Both the position numbers and the translations under genes were made by a program. Under the pieces are notes generated by a model. The model was not told the origin of the DNA. It saw only the letters and a program-made list of their open reading frames with translations, and ran no database searches. A stretch of DNA of 64,000 nt from Physella acuta (taxonomy: Eukaryota; Mollusca; Gastropoda; Physidae): positions 1 through 64,000 of the forward strand of contig NW_026733240.1 in NCBI RefSeq assembly GCF_028476545.1, read 5' to 3'. Position 1 is the first letter of the stretch; each line of letters opens with the position of its first letter. Of this stretch, positions 21,261 to 38,343 are shown one piece after another.

Positions 21261-21997
21261 TTTTGACGGTGCACAATACTTATAGGTGGTATAATTTCTA
21301 TTAGCGGAGAATATCTCAAATTAAAAAAAAATGTCATTTCTAAAATTTGATATATGAGCCAGATTGGGGCCAAAATATCTTTGTTGCGGTTTAATATTTA
21401 ATAGGAAAAAAAAACTCTTTACTAAAAATAATAAAAAAGGTTACGAACTTCTGATTTTATTTAACTGTAGGTCGTCCTTAAATATTTTATAAATGACGTT
21501 ACACATTTTAAAGACGATTTATGAGAGCAGAGAAAATACCTTCAGTTCAGTTCTCTAACAATATTTAAGGAACGTTAAATTGTAAAATGTCCCTTTAGTT
21601 TATACACCAGCGACACATTCTATGAGCACACAGAGATTAAAATATGGGACTGGTACTGATTTTGCTCACGCCGAAATGTTTCTGGAACTTTCCTTTGACT
21701 TAATAATAAAAATTATAAATCGGCTTATATTATTATAATATATTATAAAATGTTAAAATTAGCTTAGAGACGTGCACAGTAAAAAATATTAATAATGGAA
21801 AATATTTTTTTTTATATCAGCAACAATTTGCATTGATTAAAATGCTAGTATTTGCCCGTTCGTTGGTTTCGGAATTCGTCGATTGTTTTCCGAAGCACAG
21901 CCGTGTTTCATTCATATTCATTATCAACCTTGCGCTTAGCGCTATTCACTGAATAAATTTAGATCAAGAGCAGCAGTTTAAAAACACACATTTATCA
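21261..21997. other. LHPP upstream region
   Basis: AT-rich sequence with no repeat family or gene recognised. It must contain the LHPP promoter, but no distinctive core element can be singled out. Confidence 0.35.
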
Positions 21998-24900
21998 ATG
22001 AATTTTGCTTCACTCATGGCAACTAGAACTAGATCTATCAGTGTGGCTTCTTTATTTGGTCGAAAAATTAAAGGGGTTATTTTAGACATAACAGGAGTTT
22101 TGAAGGAAGGAGGCTCTAATGGCGGCACTGCTGTTGCTAATTCCATAGAGGCTCTTAATCGGTAGATCTAGAATTCAAATTAATTTTCTTTTATACAATT
22201 ATAATTAATAATTAATATTATTTATATAATATCTACACTACATCGGCGTTTCTTCCAGGCATCTCTTCGGGGGGGGGGGGGGGCAAAAAAAGTCTACCCC
22301 CCTCCCCAAACAAAATGGAATTTATATAGAAAATATAATTTATATACATTTAATAGTGTGTGTGTGTTCCCCCCCCCCCCCCAGAAGAAAGTCTACCGCC
22401 CCTTCTCCCCCCCCCCCCAGTAGAAAAAAGTCTGGAAGAAACATTGCTCTACACTACTACTACTGTAGTACTACACTTACATATTAAATTATATTTTATT
22501 ATTTATTGTTCTATTTTTCAGGTTGCAAGATAGTGGGCTTGCTATCAGATTTTGCACTAATGAAACCACTGTCACACGAAGCACCCTGGTGGATATCCTC
22601 AGAAAGCTGGGATTTACCATTGATGAAAAGAAAGTTTTTCCCCCAATCCCTGCAATGTGCTGTATTTTGCGTGAGAGAAATTTAAGACCTCATTTACTGG
22701 TCCACCCAGGTATTACATAGAATAGTATTCACTCAGGCATAGTCATAACTGTTGTCATAACTTTAGTGTCAACACCCCAGCCCAACTATGTGTGTTGATG
22801 TATGTGTAGTGAGTAGTGCAGTTGCATCTCTGGCATGAGATGTTACTCATATAAGTTTATAGCATTATGTATTCAAATGAGTATAATTTATGATATATCT
22901 TGCCATGAGCTAAGGTTTTTGTCTTTCACATAAATTATATTGTTGAATATAGCTAGTCTGTCTTCCATGTGAAGTTTGATTCGTCAACATTTTAAAAAAT
23001 AATTTTAATAAAATCTGAACAGTTTTACAGTTTCATTATACAATAAAACTTGATTTTCAGATGCGCTTCCTGATTTTGATGGCATTGACCAGACAGATCC
23101 TAACTGTGTTATTATTGGAGATGCAACACACCAGTTCTCTTATGAAAATATGAACAAAGCCTTTCAGTGTCTTATGAAGCTAGAAAAGCCAATATTGTTT
23201 GCACTGGGGAAAGGGTGCTGGTTTGAAATTTGTTTGTACTCAAAACAATTTACGCTTAAAATTAAGATTATTTAACAACAGCCAAAATAATCAACGCAAT
23301 TGTTTGAAGCTTTTAAATAGCATCACCCTTAATTATTTTTAATATAACCAAATGAAACCCTCACTATTCTAAACACTAAATGAAAAATTATCATTTCTTG
23401 AGATAACCCAAATTATTTTTCTAGTCAGTTTTCTAAATTATTTTTAAGCTAAAAATTAGTAGAATCATTAGCTCTTACGATTCAATCAACAATTAAAGAA
23501 TTAAATTTTTTTGTTAAAGCCATACCTTGTTGCCTGAATATTTGCAACGTATGGTATGAATCTTAAAAAAATTTTTGAAGTATAAATACTTTTTAAATTC
23601 TCAAAATGATCTTAAATCACTCTGATTTAAATAAAGTTAGACAACCCTCTACTAATTTTTTTTTTCAGAAAGTATTATCAAGAAGATGGTGAATTAGTAT
23701 TAGATGTTGGGCCATTTTTGAAAGCTTTAGAAGTGAGTTTGGTTTAGTTTTTTTTTAAATTGATAAATAAGCCTTAATTTTTCATATTAGCTAATTTTGC
23801 TTTGAAAGCTCTTTCATGATGTATTTTTTGTAGTTCTAACAAAAAGTGTAAAGTGTACATTCTTTTAGATGCTTTGTTTTTTTTTGGTAATATATTTCAA
23901 GCCAATAATCTTATTTTTTACATTTTATCACTATTAGACCCATAGCTTAAAAAAAATCTGTCAATAACCATATATATATATATATATTATATATATATAA
24001 ATATATGTATATTATCTCTCAACGCACTTTGGCGTACGACACATCAACAAATGAGACCATTAAATCCTGCCATTAGCTACCACTTCTGCCTCTTAGAATG
24101 TTAGACATCTCTCCTTCAACTCTCTCCACTGATCTTCTCATTTTCTCCTGCCCCCCATTCTTAGCAGATGACCCAAACATCTCCATCTCCTGTGTCTGAT
24201 AACTACTGCTAATGGTTGAATAAGTGTTCTATTTTTTAACTCCTCATTTGAAATGTTTGGCCAGAAGATTCTCATCATTTGTCACAAGCAGTTGTTCTAA
24301 AAAATTCATTCTGCACAATAATCATTTGTAAAAAGCCAATTGTTCTATTGACAACTTTTAAAGTAGTTTCTAATTACATATTTGTGTTCTTGTTTTAGTT
24401 TAATTCAGGGGTCTCCAAACAACGGCCCGCGAGGCACTCTCATCCGGCCCGCGGAGATCTTTTTGTCCACAGATGTGGATGTCTAAGGTGATGTCTAAGG
24501 AACTTTGCCCAGATAAATGAAAGACATGCCGGAAGAAACTGGCCCCCGAACTGAAATTTGATAGTTAATGCGGCCCTCGGACTGAAAAGTTTGGAGACCC
24601 CTGGTTTAATTGGTTGCAGTGTGCTATTAAAAACTAAAATTGGAATAAAATTTTAACAAGTTTACAATCATTTGTTTTTTTAAGTATGCCACAGATGTAA
24701 GAGCTGAAATTGTAGGAAAACCATCTCCATCTTTTTATAAAACTGTTTTACTGGATATGGGTCTGGATCCATCTGAGGTAACTATGGTTTATTTATTTAT
24801 CTTTTGTAAGACATAACATTTTAGATACATTATTGGTATAGAAATAAATAACTACTCTCATTGTATTATTTATTTTTTGTAACACATAATGTTTTTGGAT

Positions 24901-25495
24901 TATTCCTAGTTAGAGCACTAAATAATTAACAATTCCTAGTTAGAGCACTAAATAATTAACATCGTTCTCATTGTAATAAAATATCATTATCACCATTGTC
25001 TAAAAAAACCCAACTATTTTAAACTTTTTTAGGTGGTTATGGTTGGTGATGATATCGTTGGCGATGTAGGGGGAGCTCAAAGCTGTGGCATGGCTGGTGT
25101 TTTAGTTAGAACTGGAAAATTTAGGTAATATAATTATGTTTTTGAATTATGAGAGTAAAACAACAACAAAACTTAATTTTGCTATTTTAAATTACTAAAA
25201 ATTTGTCAATTTAATTGTTGAATAAATAATAAGAGATGTTTAAAAATCTACTGATTTAGTTCCTATTTCTCTTTTTTGTATACATAAAAAAAAGAAATAC
25301 AAAATTAAATTAACTAACATGTCAGATGAATAAACACAATGGCAATTTATACCATAGTAAGTAAAAAAAAAATAAGAATTATGAATTATTCCTTACAGAA
25401 AACAGGATGAAAATCATCCAGATGTAAAGCCTGATGCAATAATGGACAACTTGGCACAGTTTGTTGATAAACTTTTAAGCCATGCTTTGTCATAG
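21998..25495 (+). CDS. LHPP: LHPP: phospholysine/phosphohistidine inorganic pyrophosphate phosphatase, 283 aa
   Basis: HAD-superfamily (CII cap) phosphatase of the cytosol and nucleus. The vertebrate enzyme hydrolyses pyrophosphate, phospholysine and phosphohistidine. Exons are 21998-22161, 22522-22709, 23061-23214, 23669-23732, 24685-24777, 25033-25124 and 25399-25495, with consistent phases. Motif I is [10 protein letters not shown] with nucleophile Asp30; LHPP proteins have Ser or Thr where most HADs have the second Asp. Motif II is RFCTNET. The cap follows from about residue 90 ([32 protein letters not shown]). Motif III is the Lys of [12 protein letters not shown]. Motif IV is [16 protein letters not shown]. 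The C-terminus [16 protein letters not shown] also matches the human protein (270 aa). ATGs at 21998 and 22016 are in frame; the second would give 277 aa and a length nearer the human one. Intron 1 is largely a G-rich MITE and intron 4 carries a hAT MITE. An AATAAA lies at 26084-26089. The gene converges on the 253-aa gene. Confidence 0.95.
22244..22446 (-). mobile_element. G-rich hAT-like MITE in LHPP intron 1
   Basis: It runs from CGGCGTTTCTTCCAGGCATC (a mutated CAG end) to AGTCTGGAAGAAACATTG, with C runs, the TATATAGAAAATATA core and an inserted GTGTGTGTG. The flanks share TCTACACTAC but do not form a clean 8-bp duplication, so the copy is old or was rearranged. Confidence 0.8.
24406..24603. 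mobile_element. hAT MITE (CAGGGGTCTCCAAAC family), LHPP intron 4
   Basis: Inverted ends CAGGGGTCTCCAAAC and GTTTGGAGACCCCTG (read as TTTGGAGACCCCTG here) enclose GC-rich subterminal words CGGCCCGCGAGG and GCGGCCCTCGG. A perfect 8-bp duplication GTTTAATT flanks it (24398-24405, 24604-24611). The length is 198 bp and there is no coding content. Confidence 0.95.
24904..24960. repeat. Perfect 30-bp tandem duplication in LHPP intron 5
   Basis: TTCCTAGTTAGAGCACTAAA followed by TAATTAAC occurs twice, directly adjacent and identical. The duplication is recent by its lack of divergence. Confidence 0.9.
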
Positions 25496-26083
25496 TAAAG
25501 ATTTTACTTTGATTTGCATGTTGACTGTTTTCATCAGTATTTTTTTTGCTCAGCTATGGTTGTATATAAAATGTACTAAGTTTTTATTTATTACTTCTTG
25601 TAAGATATTTTGTTTATGTATGGATGTGGGATATTTTCTTGTAGAAAAAAAATATTTTTCTCATTGGTTTGCATTTTATATTGCAAATATTTGTGAGATT
25701 ATGTTTGGTTATATAAAACCTGCACTGAATCAGGAATTTTTTCAACACTATGGAAAGTTATCAACATTTTTAATTTTTGTAGCAATCATCAATGACACTG
25801 TAGTTGTTTTTTTTTTAAGTATTAGTCTTATTTTTTTAATTCTAAAAATGGCATTAGTTGAAATACACAAACTAAAAATGTTCAGATTTTGTATTGTTTT
25901 ATTTCACTGTATTGTCATTGGAGAACATTGTTACTATTTTACTTGTGAAATCATTTAAATGTTATCAACTACATATTTAGCATTTAAAATCTTAATGAAA
26001 TGTTTTGTAATGAAATGTGAGTATACACATTGCTAAAAAAGTTGTAAAAATCTAGTCAATTTTCAATGAAAAAAAATTTATAA

Positions 26084-26089
26084 AATAAA
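26084..26089 (+). terminator. Probable LHPP poly(A) signal
   Basis: A canonical AATAAA in A/T-rich sequence about 590 bases after the LHPP stop. A second AATAAA at about 26210 is an alternative. Both lie before the end of the convergent minus-strand gene. Confidence 0.5.
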
Positions 26090-26306
26090 AACTTTGAGAA
26101 ATTTGTCTTTAACTTTAATTATATTTGTGAATAAATTTCTTAAATGTTTAAAAAATGAGTATATACATTGTCTGTCAAAAACTAAGTGTAAAAATGAATT
26201 ATGTGATGTAATAAAAAGAGTTAACATTACTAAGCACAGCATACAATTCTAATGCTGTTGCTTCATTCTAGACTAAACACATCTCTTTTTTATCAATACA
26301 AATCAA

Positions 26307-28240
26307 TTATTTGGTGGAAGTTTTCACCATATTTCCTTCAAATGCAACAGGCATACCGACACCATCAATGTTGGACTCCATAACACCTTGCAACCTGCCA
26401 TTAAACTTCACAGGTATTGGTACATTGGTTTCACCTGTTTCAGGACTTTCCGTCATAGTTTTAAAAGCAGCAGTCAACATCCCACCATGCAGTTTTATAG
26501 GTATGGAAAGGCCTTCGTTTTTTTTCGATGCCTCACTCAGAATTTGATCAAGGCCCTGTGGGGTCATCATGAAGCCATCAAAGAAAACGGGGGTCAACAT
26601 TGTTCCCTCAAATTTGGCCGGAATAACTTTAGGTTTTAAAATCTCTAGATTTTGATTGTCCGACTGAATGGTTTGCGCACTCCGCGTTTTGAATGTTTTG
26701 ATTGAAGTCCTTGGAGTTCCAGGCTGTGTACTGACACTGTTCGTCTCTTTCACAGGTCTAGGTGACAGGGCTTCAAGCTCTGCAGCTTGGTCAACTTTAG
26801 AGCTTTCTTTTGGAGCAACATCTGTTAGCTCTGGGGTGGATACTGAGGATAAGTTCCCAACCAGTTTTATCTTAACAAATGAATGTACACTTTCATCCTC
26901 CTGTAATTCCTGGCCCTCTAAACTAACACCTTTCTCATTGACCATGATGCCATCAATGACAACAGAAGTTCTGATGATGTGGAAGAATTCAGTTGGTTCA
27001 TGCAGTTTCCTTTTAGCAAATTCAACAAAGGAGATGCTCTCTACCTCTAGAAAATGTTAAGACGCATTAGCAAAACATATTTTAGATGATTGGCAGAAGT
27101 GTCTTATAAATTTAACACCAATATAAATGCATTTATTTAAGATGGTTACAATTGGATTCTTGCCCCTTTACCAATACTGTTTCTTCTATTTTATTGGTTC
27201 AGTTAAAGTAATAGAGAATAATTTTGCCAAGGTTGGCTGTTGCTATTGTGATCTAGTGAGAAATAAGATTAAACCAATAACTGTTTCATCTAAAACTAGT
27301 GGAACTCTCAGAAGGCTAGGCCTCAAGCACCAGCCATTTTTAAACCAACAGTTGTGAATTGAAATCTCACTCTGTAATCTTAAAAATGGGGATTAGTTGG
27401 TAATGGTAGCTTAATTAACTGATCAAGCAGAGATAATTCTCAAGAGAAAATTCATCTCTTCTCCAAATCTATAAGACTGGTAACAGAAGGAAAGCACTTA
27501 CCATACTCATATCTCCTATGAGCAGAAATGTGTGACCATAATAATGTAAATCAAGTAAATGGTCTAAAATTTTCAGTTTGAGTAGTAAATCGACTGTGTT
27601 AGTTGTATTTTTTATTTTTTTTTAAATAAAAGTAAAAGGTTAAAACTTTTTTTTCTTAAACTGTACAACTATCATACCTAGCAGTGAAAGAAATATTTAC
27701 AAACTAGGTGACCAATGAAATAATTTGTGAACAAAAAGAATTTAAAAAAACAACATCCACAGTAAAATTCATACCCTGCTTTAATTTATCACACAAAATC
27801 TAATGTTAACAAAGATAAGTACAGAAATGAAAGATTAATTATTAATAATTGGTGAATACTTACTCGTTAATACATTCATTCACACACACTTATTACATCA
27901 ACATTTTATTTCATTTATAGGGGAACTGATTTTTTTTTATATTTAAAACAATTCTGCTTAGTGCAATAAAGCAATACTTGTATATAGGGTGTCTGTTTTA
28001 GTAATGTTATTTACCAACCCTCAGAAACATGAATACTATGTTTAAATATTTATCCAAAATAAGTGAGCATTTAAATTTTTTCTTTTAAATTGCCTTAAAA
28101 TCATCACTATAGTTTTTGTATTGGGGAATAAAAACTGCATTAAAAACCATTTAAGTAAAAAAATTAAACAACTGTGAAACAAAAGGTAAAGATAAAAACA
28201 TGAAATCTTAATAATTACCAGGCCCAGGTTCACCAGCCAT
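26307..28240 (-). CDS. Unrecognised 253-aa protein with a fourfold P-x-K-F-x-G motif
   Basis: The minus-strand exons are 28240-28219 and 27046-26307. The first codes MAGEPGP plus one base before a GTAATT donor. The second follows a TTTTCTAG acceptor, completes a Glu and stays open for 245 residues. The first third is compact and charged (ISFVEFAKRKLHEPTEFFHI, VVIDGIMVNEKGVSLEGQEL, SVHSFVKIKL). The middle (about 75-145) is Ser/Thr/Pro-rich and probably disordered. The C-terminal part repeats a short motif four times: IPAKFEG, IPIKLHG, IPVKFNG, MPVAFEG (about residues 147-245), each followed by one residue and a Met or Leu, suggesting a repetitive beta structure or binding motif. No signal peptide or membrane segment is seen. 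I do not recognise the family. An alternative first exon ending ATGAGTATG before GTAAGT at about 27495 also fits if a downstream AG is used. It lies tail to tail with LHPP and downstream of GOT1. Confidence 0.68.
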
Positions 28241-29625
28241 TACAGACAAATTTAAAGCTGTTTATAGAAGGTAAATAAGTTTTTATTTACAAAATTGTTA
28301 CACCAAAATTATTTGTTATATTCAGTATTATATCATCTTAGATTTTTAGATTGTTAACCAATTTTATTTTTTAAAATTTCAACTCAAGTTTGTAATTTAA
28401 ATTCTTAAATTTATATCAGTGACCAAATTCTATTTAGCTTAATATCAAACATTAGCTAACATATTTCTGAATTGCTATGCTAAAGCGTTTTTTATCTATC
28501 TTAGCATGCAACAAGCTAACATTTTCACAATGTACTACAAAAATTATACCCACAAACCATTACATAGGATAAAACAATTAAAAAACTTTTTAAACCATCA
28601 CTTGCAATACATTTTGACAAAAAAAGTTTGCATATTTAAGCTATTGTAATAATTTTTAACATCAGAAATTAAATAATTTAGTTTCGGTGTGTAATGTATA
28701 CATGTTATTTAATTATTTAATTACAAATTCAACTGAATACTCTTCTATTAATTTGTATAGACGATTGGTTTATTGATAAATCAGAAAAGCTGCAGCAGCA
28801 TGCTCTTATGCCATGGAAGAAGACATCATAAACTCAAAGGACTGACCCTATGTAGAAAATTAAAAAGATGTAGATATACTGTCTTTAATTAAATGTACTA
28901 AGCATTTGTGAACGGCTGTTTAAAATCTACACAGTCCCAAATGTTACTTTGATTTTTCCAGAATCTATTGCTAGTAGTAAAGTGTTTTTATTAAAATTTA
29001 TTTATATTTTACAAATGAGTTAAAAGAATCTGTAATGCAGTTTGATTGAACCCCCAACATATTATTTCAGTGCACGCACAAAAAATAAGCTTAAGTTGTT
29101 TATATTTTTACAAGTGTTTGAAAAATTATAAATCAATTTGAAAAACCTAGGAAATTTACTGCAACTAACCACTGTAGTATTTATTTGAGGAAATACTACT
29201 CAATAATTATTTCACAAAGTAAAAAACAAGTTCAGAACTATCAAAAGGAATAAACTTAACATTAGATATATGATATTATTCATAGATAAAATATAATTCA
29301 ATAATGGAGTATTAGTAAAAAAATTACCCAGATCAATCAAAGAGATTCATAAAACACAAATTCTAGTCAACAATAAGCTAATCCACTTTAATAGTACGCT
29401 TTTGCAGTTCTACTATTATGTGAGATGTGTATTTATGCATTACAATATCCTAAGTGTCTACACGCTTTTTAACAATTTTTTTCTACAGTTAAAAATGTAA
29501 TCACTTAATATTTTTAGATATTAAATTTGTGAGGGTAAACTAAACACACCGATTACAAAAATGTTTTAATTAAAACTTGTTAAATACAAGAAATACTTTT
29601 AAAATACTAAAATAGAAAATTAGAT
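28241..29625. other. Between GOT1 and the 253-aa gene
   Basis: AT-rich sequence without repeat families or splice-consistent frames. It must hold the GOT1 3' UTR (minus strand, from 29625 downwards) and the start region of the 253-aa gene (towards 28241). Confidence 0.4.
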
Positions 29626-34219
<4,594 letters not shown>

Positions 34220-35212
34220 TATTGTTAATTATAAGCAGGCAAATAAGGCCGAATTGCACAAATCTACAGACTGATCAACAATCTTGTTGGTAACAAGTAC
34301 CTAAGTATGGTGGGCTAGATATAATGCGAAAGGACAAAGTTGAAGGTCGTGACCTTACCCCGGCTATCCCCTCCCCCTTCCTTTAAAGTGCTGTGCTGTG
34401 ACAGTGATTAAAATTAAGATGTAAAATACAGTAAAAGGTAGGCCCATAAGTTTTTTTTTTTTTAAACAATGTGTGTGTAGATAGACTATATACAATTAAA
34501 ATTATATATAAAGATCTATATAGCTGCTGTTAAATACCCATATTTTTGTTTTACTATGCAGACAGTGGTGTGAATTTTTTTTTTTATTATAAAAAAAACT
34601 CTATTTGGACAGAAAGAAAATGTTTGTTTAGTGTATTTACTTGTAAACAAAACAGTGACCCCAGCATGTGACATTGACATGTGTGATGACGTAGGCCTAT
34701 CTAATCTCAACAAACGTTAACTAAACATACACAAGATTTGATTTCATGCATCAGTCTGTTTTAGCATAGATTATGTCTAAATTCTAATAACTGACGTAGC
34801 CTATTACAATTTAAAATTATGCATGTATCTGCAATGGTTTAATTAAAATAACTTAAATTTAAAACTCATACATTTTATGGCTCTTTACCTAATGGGGGAG
34901 GGGGGGGGTGGGGGTGGACGGGTAGTGGATATTGAACATTTTTGGTGTTATTTGGGGACCCGGATTGGCTGCTTTTTGTGGCTGTGACGATAAGTACGAT
35001 GGCACTCTTTTTAAAATTACGCTAAATAAACGAGAGTGATTGGTTACTTTTATAACGATTTACTACTAGATCTAGCTTACACACTTTCATTTTGCAAATA
35101 TTTATAGTATTGTTGCTGCCATTAGTCATATAGTAAATTGAATATGGATAAACTGATAAACTTAATGGACTGGTGCCCGTAGACCTAAAATTATAGGAAA
35201 TTTAGTTGGGGG

Positions 35213-35763
35213 CAGTGTTTCTTCCAGGCTTTTTTCTTCGGGGGGGGGGGGGGGCGGACACTGTATAAATTTCATTTCGTTCGGGGGGGGGGGGGCGGTA
35301 AAAAAATTTCGGGGGGGGGGGGGGCACTCGGAATATTCGGTGGAGGAGGGGCGGACTAAATATTTCCGGGGGGGGGGGGGGCAGACACTGTTAAAAGTAT
35401 ATATTTTCTATATAAATTCCATTTCGTTCGGGGGGGGGGGGCGGAGCCCTCCCGAAGAGATGCCTGGAAGAAACTCTGCGCTCATAGGGGCAGTAGGCAG
35501 GGGGGTTAGGGGGGTCATAACCCCCCCCCCCCCCCATAGACCCCTCGGTATATAGAAAAAGTATGAGGGGGGTGCAAATTGAAAGTTTGAGGGGGGGGGG
35601 GTGCAAATCGAAAGTTTGAGGGGGGGTGCAAATCGAAAGTTTGAGGGGGGGGGTGCAAATCGAAAGTTTGTCCCCCCCCTTGAGACGATCCTGGCTACGC
35701 CACTGATAGGGGGAGTGCTTCCCCCCCTCCCCCCTTCCCAAGAGATGCCTGGAAGAAATTCTG
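35213..35763 (+). mobile_element. Compound G-rich MITE with a nested CAGTGGCG element
   Basis: It starts CAGTGTTTCTTCCAGGC. A complete right end TGCCTGGAAGAAACTCTG is at 35461-35478 and a second right end TGCCTGGAAGAAATTCTG at 35746-35763, with the 35491-35705 element between them. No 8-bp duplication matches the outer limits, so the order of events (two neighbouring copies, or one copy split or duplicated) is unresolved. Confidence 0.7.
35491..35705 (-). mobile_element. CAGTGGCGTAGC-family MITE nested in G-rich MITE sequence
   Basis: The right end CCTGGCTACGCCACTG is intact. The left end is changed (CAGTAGGCAGG). The interior has four repeats of GGTGCAAATCGAAAGTTTGA separated by G runs and ATAGACCCCTCGGTATATAG, both shared with the 39174 copy. 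The flanks ATAGGGG (left, shifted by one) and ATAGGGGG (right) look like a target duplication blurred by the G run. Confidence 0.75.
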
Positions 35764-36738
35764 GATACATCTAATAAATAAGTATCATAAAATTAACTTT
35801 ATCATATAGGCCAATATAGGCCTAGTCTGCGGCCTAGTCAAATAGATCTATAATCTAGATTCTTCTCTATGACTATATCTAGCATAGATTCTATATCTAG
35901 ATCTCGTTTTTAACTTCTTAACAGTCAATAACGATGATGTTATAAAATTCAATAGTTTTCCTTAAATAATTAAGGCTTAAATTATAGATAGGCCCCTAAT
36001 ACATTTTAAAATTTAAATAGATCTAGATTCTAGAGATCTAGTTCTATTTTCAACGTTGATAAATTGGATTGACTCATTAAACTGTTAACAGATACACAAT
36101 TCGCCTTTTAAAGTTAAACTTTTTAATTTCAAGGCATTGTTTTGTCTTCTGTTCCGTGTATCAGTGTTGTATCTTGTCAGTTTTGTTTGGGGAATAAAAG
36201 TTTGACTTCTGGGTTATAGAAGAATAAATCGGTAAGCATTGTTGATTCTTAAAAATTAGGAGAGAAATCAACACTGTTGTGTTGCATTTTGTAAATATAT
36301 CATTCGAACTGTTCGCCACTTTCTTATAGATCTCTAGATCTAGAAAAAGATAATCTAGAATCTAGGTCGGGTCGAGATATCTTCTCTCAGGTCTCTCTGA
36401 CTTGACTGTGTCAGTCAGAGTCTCTGTCTACTCTACTCTTTCTAGACTAGTCTAGACTCTAGAGATAGAGAGAAGAGATCTCGAGACGCTACTCTAGACT
36501 ATGGACTAGTCTCTATAAAATTAAAAATGCATTTTCTAGTTCTATTAAAATTTAGAAATAAGTCAGCTGGCATCGCAGCAATCAATTCACAGTATTTCAC
36601 AGTGGGCAATAATAAAATCTAAAATCTAGATCTAGATTTCAAGATCTAATCTAATCTACTTCTAGATCTAGATCTAGGCCTTGTTGATCTAATGTTAACT
36701 CTAGCTAGATTCTAGATCTATTCTATTTCTATTCTATA

Positions 36739-37136
36739 GGTCATCCATAAATGACGTCACGCTTTTTTTGACGATTTTACCCCCCCCCCCCCTCCCCTCC
36801 ATCACACGTCATCACAAAAAGCCAGACACCCCCCTAAAATGACGTCACACCTCAGCCTACAACCCCCCCCCCCCCTTAAAATTGCAGTTGAATTTTTTTA
36901 AACAGCTATATTTTTCCAAAATCTTGTCTGAACTCTGTCAAAATAGAGTATTTTAATCAATTGTTATTACAATTTATTAAAACAGTTTTCTAAAACGCAA
37001 AATGTCTAAAATTCGTTTTCTAACATTGCTTTTTTATAATGCAAAAGTGTGACGTCGCACCATCTGAACCCCCCTCATCACACACCATCACAAAATTGTG
37101 GACCCCCCTACGAGTGTGACGTCATTTATGGACGAC
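36739..37136. mobile_element. MITE with CRE-bearing inverted ends, copy 2
   Basis: Left end GGTCATCCATAAATGACGTC and right end GACGTCATTTATGGACGACC are inverted repeats. Perfect TGACGTCA octamers lie at 36752-36759, 36840-36847 and 37117-37124. Subterminal C runs and CATCACA words recur at both ends. There is no coding content and the target duplication is unclear. Confidence 0.82.
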
Positions 37137-38094
37137 CCCCTACTGACTATACTTAGACTATACTAACCACAACAGATCAGATGCAAAGAAGTAAAGTTAG
37201 ATCTAGATTAGTAGATTTTCTAGCTAAGCTATCTAATCTAGAATCTAGATGTAAATTTAAAAGTACTGAAAGCTTAAATGAAGTTAAAAGTAGTAGGATG
37301 CAAATAGGCTAAATAGCAAAATTATATTTCGGAAAACTATAAATGACTGCCTTAACAAACAAAAAACAATTTCACTAGGATTAGCTACTAGCTAGGACCT
37401 AGGCCCATTATTTAATATTATGAGGTCTATGGCTATTCAATTTCAATTTTAGAAGACCTGGCCTATTTTATACTTAACCTTATTTTTTAGTACTTTTACT
37501 TTGTACTAGTAATAGTACACTAACACTTAACTTAAACATTAACACTACTTAACATTACTCACTACACTAACTACTAAACTACTAATAGCAACAATCAACT
37601 TATCAATCATCATCAATCGATACTCAACATGAGTCAATAAGCCTGACTGTTAATGATGCATATATGCACTAATTAAAATAAGGGCCTAGAGGCCTAGGGC
37701 TTATTTGCTCAATAAATATAATTGTTATAGGTATGTTTATATATTGTTATAAGTATATAGGCTATATGATCAAGTGAAATAGATCTAGCTAGACTACATT
37801 AGCAATTTAATAGCATATGATTCATTAATTTTTATGGCAATATTTAATACATTAATTTATAACTTGGCCCAGACATAGAAATAATTTTTTTTTCATTAGG
37901 CCTAATACAAATTTAATTTTAGCCATTGGATTCAAGGACATTCACAAGAACAAACTGCATTGCAGATAATTTAGAATGTTTATAAAAAATGTGGTCCCCT
38001 ATTTACAAATTATGTAATTCATACTCATACGCTACCTACATTTAGTTTTGGTGTTTTACTTTTTTAGTTTTTTTATATCAGTTTTTTTTTTCAG

Positions 38095-38343
38095 TTGAGT
38101 GTTTTAGCATCAATAACTAACAGTATTGAATTAGTTAATTTCTCCATGGTGCTAAAAGAGGGGTTAATATTTCTTATTGGTCTTGTTGCAATAAAGTTTG
38201 CTAAATGGGATACTCCTTTAAAGAGCAAGGTCAAGTTACCTTGCCTAAGTCCTTATTTGCTATGGTGCAATAACATTCAACAAGAACTAATCAGGATGTT
38301 CTCTTTAAAGCCAAATCAAGTCACTTTAGACAAGTTGTTTTAA
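38095..38343 (+). other. Short open frame, probably not a gene
   Basis: An 82-codon frame lies in otherwise anonymous AT-rich DNA. A T-rich tract and TTTTTTTTTCAG stand directly before it, so it could be an exon of something unrecognised, but no start context, donor or family supports it. Confidence 0.15.

Noticed and set aside
25482-25958. A 158-codon hydrophobic open frame starting in the last codons of LHPP
   Set aside because: It lies in the 3' UTR in another frame. Its Phe/Ile/Leu/Cys-rich composition is what T-rich UTR sequence gives, and there is no splice or family support.
27482-27500. Possible alternative first exon of the 253-aa gene ending ATGAGTATG before GTAAGT (minus strand)
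   Set aside because: It would need the second of two close AG dinucleotides as acceptor. The 28240-28219 exon fits the first AG and the phase, so it was preferred, though the alternative is not excluded.
35340-35770. Gly- and Pro-rich frames of 71-120 codons
   Set aside because: They arise from G and C runs of nested MITEs and contain no recognisable domain.
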